A stretch of 64,000 nt of DNA from Aaosphaeria pasadenensis (taxonomy: Eukaryota > Ascomycota > Dothideomycetes > Pleosporales), in NCBI GenBank assembly GCA_022813625.1, contig JAKLMB010000018.1, positions 186,001-250,000 on the forward strand, written 5' to 3'. Within the stretch, counting starts at the first letter, position 1. Every line of letters starts with the position of its first letter. The translations under genes and the position numbers were made by a program. The notes under the pieces are model-generated. The model searched no databases. It saw only the letters and a list, made by a program, of their open reading frames with translations, and had not been told where the DNA came from. Positions 47,514 to 56,560 of the stretch are shown here, piece by piece.

Positions 47514-49633
47514 ATGGACACAGAGACCGCGAATGCCCAGGATGCGCGGGTTGATGCATTGTGGGCAACGCTTGATACGCGCAAGCAGGGACAGCTGGAC
47601 CTAGCCGGCCTCAAGAAGGGGCTCCGAAAATTGGATCACCGTGAGCTACAATCACGCCTCTCTCTCGACGGAATGGCAAACCGCTGACAGTCAGTTCCGC
47701 AGCCTTGAAAAACGCAGATCAACTCCTGGCCGAGATCCTGAAAACTGTCGACGCCGACGGAGACGGATGCATTCAATACAATGGTCAGTGGGCGACCAGC
47801 CGTAGCCGGGCCAATGTATCCCGTTTTACTGATGGAGTTCGAACAGAATTCCGCTCCTTCGTCCAGCAGACTGAAAAGGAGCTCTTGACGCTTTTCCAGA
47901 GTATCGATCACAACCACGACGGGAAGATATCCAAGGAGGAACTCCGGAATGCCTTCAGCCGTTCTGGACTCGCTGTGCCGAATTCGAAGCTGGACAATTT
48001 CTTCCAGGAGGTGGATGTCAACCAAGATGGGGTAATTAGCTTCGACGAATGGCGGTAAGTGTTTTTGTCATGCTGTGGAGATGCTCGCAAGACCAACGGC
48101 AATATTGTCAAAATTGATGTTTTTTGGTGTGGGCAATATGGCATCAATTGATGAAACAAATTCGAACGCGATTACTGATGCATTGCAGCGACTTTCTCCT
48201 GTTCATCCCCGCGACTGCGCCAAACCTGAAAGCGGTCATTTCCTACTTTTCTGCCACCATGAAAATGAACATCGAAGGCGACGTCCAGATAAGTGACGAC
48301 GTAATTGATGGACTAGGTATAACACAACGATTTCTTCGCATTTTCTTTGGGTCACTTTTCACTATTGCCAAATCACCATCGCAATCATTTCCTTCGTCCG
48401 ACCAAGTTGAACTACTTGATGTGCACCACGTCACACCGTCTCCCGTCTCACATTCCGCTATCTCTCACACCCGCCCGCCACGCCCTGTCCAGTCCGTGGG
48501 AACTGTTGTCACGGAACTCAAGGAAGAGGTCGGGCAAAGCCTAAAATCAATGCTGATTTCTTGTGTTCCCAATCCAGGCTACTTCGTGGCGGGAGGGCTA
48601 GCAGGAATCGTGTCTCGCACTTCAACTGCCCCCCTCGATCGTCTCAAGGTCTATCTCATCGCACAGACCAGCGTCGCCCAAGACGCCGTCTCCGACGCAA
48701 AATCTGGGAATGTCTTCCGCGCCTTCGCCAGGTCCTGGAAACCGCTCGTGGACGCCACGAAGGAACTGTGGCAGGCTGGCGGCATGCGCAGCTTGTATGC
48801 AGGTACTTAGCACCGGGACGATGTATCTTGGGCCGCAGTTGCTAATGGATACATTCAGGAAACGGGTTGAACGTCGTGAAAGTCATGCCCGAATCCGCAA
48901 TCAAATTCGGGTCTTACGAGGCCGCAAAGCGAGCGTTCGCCAAGCTCGAGGGACACAGTGATCCAAATCAAATCCACTCGTGGTCCAAATTTGTGGCAGG
49001 TGGATTTGGAGGTTAGTCGCAGCTCTTATTGCCAGCAACCCCATGGTCTAACTCGTTCTCCGTAAAGGCATGATCTCTCAATTTGCAGTCTACCCCGTCG
49101 ACACATTGAAGTTCCGCATGCAGTGCGAGACAGTCTCGGGCGGTCTGCATGGAAACAAGCTCATCATCGCAACAGCAAAGAAGATGTGGAATACCGGAGG
49201 TTTCTTTGCATACTACCGTGGCCTCCCGATGGGTTTGGTCGGCATTTTCCCCTACGCTGCCATCGACCTGGGCACTTTCGAGTACCTGAAACGAACCATC
49301 GCCACACGGAATGCCAAAAGACGTGGCTGCCACGAAAGCGACGCTGAGCCGGGAGGCTTCATGACTGCCGCCATTGGCGGTTTCTCAGGAGCGTTCGGAG
49401 CCAGCGCCGTCTACCCCCTCAACCTCCTACGAACTCGTCTCCAGAGCCAAGGCACCGTTTTGCATCCGCGGACGTACACCGGCATTGTCGACGTCACTCG
49501 ACAGACCATCCAGGGCGAGGGATTCCGCGGCCTCTTCAAGGGCCTCACACCTAATCTACTGAAAGTCGTACCGGCCGTGTCCATCACATACGTCGTCTAC
49601 GACAAGTCCAAGAAGATGATTGGCCTTCGATGA
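47514..49633 (+). CDS. Ca2+-binding mitochondrial carrier, SAL1/SCaMC (ATP-Mg/Pi) type
   Basis: Predicted 582-residue inner-membrane carrier with a Ca2+-sensing N-terminal half, as in yeast Sal1 and animal SCaMC, which exchange ATP-Mg and phosphate. Exons are 47514-47640, 47703-47783, 47847-48054, 48189-48802, 48859-49011 and 49068-49633. EF-hand loops are DADGDGCIQYNE (about 58-69), DHNHDGKISKEE and DVNQDGVISFDE; an earlier fourth hand is degenerate. A linker of about 100 residues leads to three mitochondrial-carrier repeats with the P-x-[DE]-x-x-[KR] signatures PLDRLK and PVDTLK; the third is the variant PLNLLR. The 63-nt intron 47784-47846 has no stop and keeps frame, but removing it restores the EF-hand loop. 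The start context is GCCACCATG. Confidence 0.93.
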
Positions 49634-50749
49634 TGAGTGAGGACTCACCACCATTGTATCCCCATACTTGTGTATCCTAAACCGCCGCAACATTGCCCTT
49701 TTCCGCCCATCCATCCATCGGCAACATCCGCAAAAACAACAACAACCCGAGTCTCTCTCTCACACACTCAAAAAACGACAACCCTTCACATTTCCCCCCC
49801 ACACAACAACAGCATGTATACACTAAGATACCCTTTTTTCAAAGCCCCCCTTCCCTTCTGTCAGCGCTCGCACGCGTGCTTCGACGAACAGTGGTCGGGC
49901 AGGGCAAGGCTCGCGAATTTTTCATGCATCATCACATCACACACACATTCGGCATTTTGGAGCGTGGCGTCTTTGGTTGGATCGATTTGACTTTTTTACT
50001 TCCTTCTTCTGCTTTGGCGGAGGGGCTGGCTGGCTGGCTGGTGGGCGCTTTGTGCGGTTGGTTGGTGTAATTTTTCTGTTTTTGTAGGCTGTATGGGATG
50101 GAATGGATGGGATGGGGATGGGATAGGACGGACCCTTTTAACCCTTAACGAGAGAAAACAAAAAGTCGGGATAGATTTACTTCTTTTTCCTCTTACCTCC
50201 TCCAAGACGTGGCTATATATATATGCATCCTATAAACCTTCACCAATTGTTTTTGTGGCATTGCAAGTCGATATCAAGAGAAAAACACGCGGCGGAATAA
50301 AATAGTAGCAGATTGGGTCAGAGCAGAGATTTCGTTTTTATTGTTGTTTTAGAGTAGTACACGAGCCTATGACTCCTCCTTGGTGAGTGCGTCATCATCA
50401 ATCGAATAAAGATGCTAAATTATGTATACACAATATAATAAAAGTTTCTCCCCGCCTTTCCAAAAAAAAGGGAACACGGATGGAATTCGTTGGATTTCGA
50501 TCCAGAAACCAAAAACGCCGACGTTTTTTTCGATGCGTGGGCGCTGTTTAAGTCATGACATTGGCGATTTTCATTGGGGGCGTGAGAGGTTTAGTGGTAG
50601 CAGCTGGGCGCTGGGATGGTGGTGTTACATGATGGATAAGAGTGTACAATTGGGGAGGTAGGTCGATTATTCTTTTTTCTTTTTTCGGCTTGCTTGCTTG
50701 GTTTATAGGAGTTTGATAATTCTTTGGTTCTCTTTTCTTTTACATGCAT
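49634..50749. other. Intergenic between convergent genes
   Basis: 3' flanks of the carrier gene and hsp10. Mostly low-complexity C-rich then T-rich DNA. No gene seen. Confidence 0.5.
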
Positions 50750-51302
50750 TTACTCGTTGATCTTGGCGAGAAGCCTGGTGGGTTTGTGTTAGTATTTTCG
50801 ATTGAGTTGTGGAGGGATGAAGGGGAATGAAGACGTACTCATGGTCACGGAAGAGAGAGTACTCCTCCTCACCGACCTTGATGGGGCTGCCGCCGAACTG
50901 TCCACATGTTAGCTTCTCCGTCAAATCCCCGCCATTGAACCTTCCCATAGATCCCTTCTCAAGATCCAGCTTCATCACGGAGTGCCAACATACCTGGGGA
51001 ATCAAAACCTTGTCGCCGGGCTGGACGCTGGGCTGGATCCTCTTGCCCTCCTTGTCGAAGGCGCCGGGGCCGACGGCCAGCACCTTTGCCTCGTTGAGCT
51101 CCTTGACCGAGCTCTCCGGGAGGAAGATTCCGGTCGCGGTCTTGGTGTCCGCCTTGACGCGCTGGACGAGGATGCGGTCGAGGAGGGGAGCGATGCTGCG
51201 AATGGAGCGGACGGCGGCCTGTAGTAAATAGCTTTGTTAGCATTTCTGTATGTGCGGGCGTGCGGGCGTGCGGCCTAGGAGCTCATAGGTAGAGCTTACC
51301 AT
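50750..51302 (-). CDS. hsp10: Mitochondrial 10-kDa chaperonin (Hsp10/GroES)
   Basis: Predicted 103-residue co-chaperonin that caps Hsp60 in the mitochondrial matrix. Coding exons in transcript order are 51302-51300, 51218-50994, 50897-50839 and 50774-50750. The first coding exon is only the ATG, followed directly by a GTAAGC donor; the 81-nt intron ends TACTACAG before GCC GCC GTC, giving MAAVRSIRSIAPLLDRILVQ. The Cpn10 signature region (APLLDRILVQRV) is present, followed by the mobile-loop segment TATGIFLPESS. The core VLAVGPGAFDKEG and GDKVLIPQFGGSPIK follows, then the tail. Length and all joins match the family. The N-terminus itself is a weak amphipathic presequence, as usual for uncleaved Hsp10. 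It shares a divergent promoter with the tilS gene, where a heat-shock-element-like sequence is present. Confidence 0.95.
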
Positions 51303-51442
51303 TTTGAATTGATGGGTTGGAGAAGGCGGTCTAAGAGGATTTTTGGATGTGGGAGTTTGGGGATATTGGAAACTGGGGTTGAGAGGTTCACGGGCGAAAT
51401 GGAGGAGAAAGATGTTTTTGTGATGGGGAGGAGGAGTCGGAG

Positions 51443-51455
51443 GTCTAGAAAATTC
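51443..51455 (-). promoter_or_regulatory. Heat-shock-element-like site upstream of hsp10
   Basis: On the hsp10 strand the sequence reads GAATTTTCTAGAC: GAA-nn-TTC-nn-GAC, two perfect and one near-perfect HSF pentamer core, about 140-155 nt before the hsp10 start codon. Hsp10 is heat-induced in fungi; regulation by HSF here is inferred. Confidence 0.5.
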
Positions 51456-51513
51456 GGAGGCCCGTGCGGTTTGTGAGAGCTTGCTTCTTTTTTGCTGTTG
51501 TGAACCTCGGAAC

Positions 51514-51527
51514 GAAAACGCGTTTTC
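51514..51527. promoter_or_regulatory. Perfect 14-bp palindrome with ACGCGT core
   Basis: GAAAACGCGTTTTC is identical on both strands and contains ACGCGT, the MluI cell-cycle box bound by MBF-type regulators. It lies between the divergent hsp10 and tilS genes (about 210 nt and 130 nt from their starts). Confidence 0.5.
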
Positions 51528-51658
51528 TCGGAACAAACGATATTGGCGAATTGGGCTCTCTGCACTTCTGCTTACCCTGGATCTTCGTTCTTCACGAGCT
51601 TCCTTATACTTTTGTTCAGGCTTCTGGTGAGAGGTTTGTCAATGTTATAGCGACGTTT

Positions 51659-53726
51659 ATGTGGGGAAGTCATGCGCTCAGATTGAGGGAATGCCTCTCC
51701 GCACTCCCGAAGGGACGATGCATAACAAGACGGTATAGCAGCAATGCTGCCGATGCACCTATAAGTGATCAAGAGTTCTTGGAAGAATTAGGCAAGAGTC
51801 TTCCTTCTTCATCATGGAGGACACAGAAGACAATCGGTTCGTTATCTACTCTTTACTGCATGATTCCGAAGAACCTCTTTGAGCGCTAACATGTCTACAG
51901 GCCTTGCAATAAGCGGTGGTGTGGATTCCATGGCCCTGGCCACGCTTTGTTCGAGGTTACGATCCAATTCTGCTGCCTTCCCAAAATGCCACGGGATCAT
52001 CATTGACCACAAGGCGCGCCCTGAGAGCACAGAAGAGGCTCAATGGGTATCAGACCAATTGCGGAATAAACGTTAGCCATTCGATCCTCATGCTCCGTGG
52101 TAGCGAACACTAACATGAACAGTTCATATGAAGACCTCAATCGTACCGATTACCTGGCCTGAGGACGTAGATCCGCACAACTCCAGCCGTTTCGAGACCG
52201 TCGCCCGCATACTTCGCTATCGAGCTCTCGGACTGGCATGCAGGGATTCCAAGACAGAATCGCTGTTGGTGGCCCACCACTTGGACGACCAAGTAGAGAA
52301 TGTCGTGATAAGGCTTATTGATCAGAAGTGGAGGACGGGACTTCAAGGCATGAAGGTCAAGGAGTCCATTCCTGAATGTAGTGGTCTATATGGGGTCCAC
52401 CATAGCGGCCGGCCCACCCTGTCATCCCCAGACACGCCGCTTCCAATCGAGAACGGTGGTATCAACATTCTGCGGCCTCTGCTTGCATTCGAGAAGAGCC
52501 GACTGATTGCGACATGCGAGCAACATGGTATTCCATGGGTCGAAGACAAGACTAATAAGGATCCGACTTTAACAAACCGCAATACAATCCGACACATCAT
52601 GCAAAATAACAAACTCCCGGCTGCATTATCGAAAGATGCGTTGATCGGTCTTTCAAAGCACATGCAGGATCGTGTCGATTCGCATCAGGATATCGCAGAT
52701 CGGGTCTTCGACACGACTCCCATCAAGCTGGACCTTCAGACCGGTTCCGTGAAAGTTCGCTTTCCAAATGCCAGCGCATTCCTCGGTGGGAAACCCATCG
52801 AAACGGATGCAGACAAGGCTATGGCAAGAAACACGGCTTGCCTGTTCCTGCTGCGCATTACAGCGCTGATCAGCCCGAAGGAAAACAACTCGCTCAGTCA
52901 GCTCGCGACTGCAGCCGACAACATCTGGCCATCTCTGATAACGGATCCGGGTGTTGAGGGGAAGAGTGCCTTCACGGTCCATGGCATAAGTTTCCGTGTC
53001 CACGACGAGCCATCGTCCACTGACGTCGACACACAACCCTCCGAAGCTCAAGAAGATGCAGAATGGTTATTGATACGACAGCCCCTTGAAACACAAGAAA
53101 TGAAACCGGAGAGTGGGCTACATATAGTCGTTCCACCTTCTACACTCGTTCGTAACACACCGGACAACTGGAAGCTCTTCGACAACCGATTCTGGATCAC
53201 GATTGAGAACAGGACACAGGACGATCTGGTTCTCCGCATGCTGACCCCAGAGGACGTCAAGAAGTACGCACCCAGCCGCCTACTAAAGCAAGATCACGCG
53301 CAGTGGATTGAGGACCGTTTGATGATATCCGCGCTTAGTCTCGTCAGGCCTGATACTCTCCGGAAGACTATACCGGGTATTTTCCGCCGACAGCGGGGAG
53401 ATCTAGGTTCCGACTCGCTGATCGCCCTTCCCACCCTCGGAGCGCGACTCCGGCCGAGGGATGGGGCCCACTTCTCCGACATATGCAAGTTTTCGCTTCG
53501 CTACAAGAAGATTGATATCCGCGACCGCAAACTATCTGATGTTGTGGTTGAGGGCATCGACGCAACGGACATACACTTGGAATTCAAACGCCTGATGAAC
53601 AACCGGAAACTGTTCTACAAGAAGGACGTCAAGGTCCGCCACAGACGACCGGAGAGCTCGCGTCCGATCTCACCCCATTCGTTGAACGACTTTTATTCTC
53701 AGGACAGGTCGACCAGGTGGTTTTGA
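51659..53726 (+). CDS. tilS: tRNA(Ile)-lysidine synthetase, mitochondrial (TilS-like, PP-loop)
   Basis: Predicted 650-residue PP-loop ATPase that would convert the wobble cytidine of a CAU-anticodon tRNA-Ile to lysidine. Exons are 51659-51836, 51901-52071 and 52123-53726, with introns of 64 and 51 nt. The first 28 residues are basic (ALRLRECLSALPKGRCITRR), fitting a mitochondrial presequence. The ATP pyrophosphatase P-loop SGGVDS is at residues 64-69. IIDHKARPESTEEAQWV and LLVAHHLDDQVENVVIRL are characteristic TilS blocks, followed by RPLLAFEKSRLIATCEQHGIPWVEDKTN in pieces. The C-terminal half is divergent, as in other fungal members. I chose the ATG at 51659; the frame is open further upstream to 51464 but that part is not basic or conserved-looking. 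Mitochondrial localisation is inferred. Confidence 0.9.
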
Positions 53727-54475
53727 TGATTGGAATATCGAAAGCCTGGGAGAGCACCGATTACCATGTTGGGCTAGGTACAGGAGATCATTCGATGTTT
53801 ATTTGGGCGGCCTGAAGGACGAAGGCCAAGGCCAAGAGAGAGCGAATTATACAGCAGAGTCGCATACTGAAGGGAAGGGAAGAGCAGAGCATGAGGGGGA
53901 GAGGAGAATATGCATGCAGACAGCCGAAAAGGTCGACAGCTCCACGGAGCCACGACTGCTGCAGTGGACGTCCAGATTGGCATTTATGGACCCATAGTAG
54001 TGGGATATCATCCTCGTAGGCGAGGGTACAGCTTAGCCGAGCACATGAAAGATGTTCAGCTTTTTCTACCGTAAGGACGAAGAGAAGAATGGCCGGGACT
54101 AAAGCCTTGTGTAGGATGACAAGGGGCATGTAGGGAGTATAGCTACTGCACCTTTCGGTGTTATGTGTAATATATACGGAGTAGCAGATATTTATATAGT
54201 AATAAGTACCTCATACGATACGAGGTGACGAGCAAGTAGAGTGCAAAGAAGGTTATCTAGTGATCTGATAAAGAAGGATCGACCAATCCGAATGACGCAC
54301 GTGAGACCGCATCCGTGCTAGTTCCGATAGTCGGGCCCAGCCAGAAAATTCGCGAACCACTGGCGGGCCTTTTGCCATTTTCCCTCTCATATAATCCACG
54401 GCACGGCCCTCACACTTCACAAAACCATGTATCTTTCCGTCGTCACTCCCGCGAAGGATCCGCTCGCCTCCCCAT
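53727..54475. other. Intergenic, tilS-like gene to SAM-carrier-like gene
   Basis: About 750 nt. Contains one TACGGAGTA nonamer (54175). No gene recognised. Confidence 0.5.
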
Positions 54476-55911
54476 ATGTCCATGTCCGGTAACACGAGTT
54501 CGGACATCCTCATCGTACGTCCCACCTCCAATTGATATCATCCCACCTTGCAAGCTGTTGCTGTTGTTTTTGTTGTTGTCCGTTGCATTACCGCTACATT
54601 CTAAGCGTAATCGAACACGCGACTAGCTACTCAGTGTACCTTTTTGGTGGCGGGGAAGCTTTGCTCGGTGGGATGAACTCGAATTGATAATTTCGACAAC
54701 AAGTCGAGTACAATGAGTTAACCAACCTCTTCTCCAGGCGGGCGCATTCGCAGCTTTCTCGGTCGATCTGCTCGTATATCCACTCGATACCCTGAAGACG
54801 CGCTTCCAGTCTCCCAATTACTACCGCTATTATGTCAATCCCACGACACAGGCGCCCAAGCCCGCGCTCTTCCGCGGTCTCTACCAGGGCCTCTTCAGCG
54901 TCATCATAGCAACATTGCCATCTTGTACGTATACCTAGAGATCCTCAAAGAAGCTTCAATCAGCTCCCTCGAACACTCCCTGATTCATCCCAACCCAATC
55001 CCACCATCCCCCGCCTGGTATATTTTTGACCCAAACGCTCACAACCACCCTCAGCAGGAGCATTCTTCACCACATACGAGCAGACCAAATCGCTCCTAAC
55101 CTACCTCAACCCACCGTCCGCACACAGCAGCAGCAATGCAGGCCTCATCCCCGCGCCCATCATCCACTCGACAGCCTCGTCGATCGCCGAGCTCGTCTCC
55201 TGCGCCATCCTGACGCCCGCGGAGGTGATCAAGCAGAACGCACAGATGGTGAAAGCCGGGTCTCCCACCAACGCCACGCTCCAGACGCTCAAGAAGTTCC
55301 GATCGAACCCGACGGCGCTGTGGCGCGGATACACGGCGCTGGCCGGACGCAACCTGCCCTTCACTGCGCTGCAGTTCCCTATGTTTGAGAAGATGAAGCT
55401 TGCAATCAAGGAGTACAGGGCTAGGGAGGGTCTCGCGACGGGTACAATCTTGGAAAGTGGTATCATCACGGCTGTGAGCGCCGGGTCTGCGGGTGCGGTC
55501 GCAGCGGTCGTCACAACGCCAATTGATGTCGTCAAGACGAGGATCATGCTGTCTGCAGCGGACGATGCAGCGCACGAGGCTTCTAAGTCGTCATCTCAAC
55601 CCAAGAGCAACGGTCTCGTTGACGCGTTCGGAAAGTCCGTAGAAAAGGGCAAAGGCACGTTGAAAGCCGCTGCTGAGAACCTCAACCCTATTTCTGGGGG
55701 GCAGAAGAAGAGTAGCAGCAGCAGCAGTGCATGGCGCATTGGTAAAGAAATCATGCGGGAGAAGGGCTTCAAGGGACTCTGGAGGGGTGGCGCGCTGAGA
55801 GCCGTGTGGACGTTCGTCGGGAGCGGATTGTACCTGGGCGTCTACGAGAGTGGTCGCGTGTACCTCGCCAACAGGAGAGGCGAACATGTGGATGAGGAGG
55901 ACCTGCTGTGA
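54476..55911 (+). CDS. Mitochondrial carrier, SLC25A26/Pet8-like
   Basis: Predicted 360-residue inner-membrane carrier. Exons are 54476-54514, 54738-54924 and 55055-55911, with introns of 223 and 130 nt. The short first exon joins as SSDILI|AGAFAAFSVDLLVYPLD, a typical first membrane segment. Three carrier signatures are present: PLDTLK, PAEVIK and PIDVVK. The second, PAEVIK, and the YQGLFSVIIATLPS segment resemble the S-adenosylmethionine carriers (yeast Pet8/Sam5, human SLC25A26), which import SAM for mitochondrial methylation. A Ser/Lys/Gly-rich insertion (about 255-300) precedes the last repeat. Carrier family is certain; the SAM substrate is a moderate inference. The ATG at 54476 is preferred; a second in-frame ATG follows two codons later. 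Confidence 0.88.
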
Positions 55912-56065
55912 AAAGAGCGATGAGCAATTGTTTGAGCATGGCTATTACTACACTGCTATTTCTACTGCTACATTCCCTTGTAAGGGTGAGGGTGAATAGA
56001 TAGAGAGTAATCTGTATATATAGATAGGTAAACAATAAACACTACATAGCACCTTCACTAACATG

Positions 56066-56560
56066 CTTAGTTTCACCATCATCTTCACTTCGCCTTGCTT
56101 CACTTCACATTCACTTCACATTCACTTTATCTTTAACTTCACGTTCACCTTACTTCACTTTATTTTCACGTTCACCATTCACCATTGCTATTACTTTACT
56201 TCACTTCCACTTCACTACCCTTCCACTTCACTTCCACTTCACTACCTCACTACCATCTTCACGTTCACCACCATCTTCACGTTCACCACCATCTTCACGT
56301 TCACCACCATCTTCACGTTCACCACCATCTTCACGTTCACCANNNNNNNNNNNNNNNNNNNNNNNNNNNNNNNNNNNNNNNNNNNNNNNNNNNNNNNNNN
56401 NNNNNNNNNNNNNNNNNNNNNNNNNNNNNNNNNNNNNNNNNNCACTTCACTTCACTTTCACTTCCACTTCACTTCACTTTCACTTCCACTTCACTTCACT
56501 TTCACTTCCACTTCACTTCACTTTCACTTTCACTTTCACTTCCACTTTCACCATTCATCG
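56066..56560 (+). repeat. CTTCA-rich minisatellite around an assembly gap
   Basis: Left of the gap, an 18-bp unit CACCACCATCTTCACGTT is repeated about five times (56252-56342) after a run of CACTTCA variants. Right of the gap, a 22-bp unit CACTTCACTTCACTTTCACT(TC) is repeated three to four times (56443-56550). The translated frames are pure repeat, not genes. Confidence 0.9.
56343..56442. other. Assembly gap, 100 N
   Basis: Exactly 100 undetermined bases inside the minisatellite; the round number implies a placeholder and the true array length is unknown. Confidence 0.98.
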
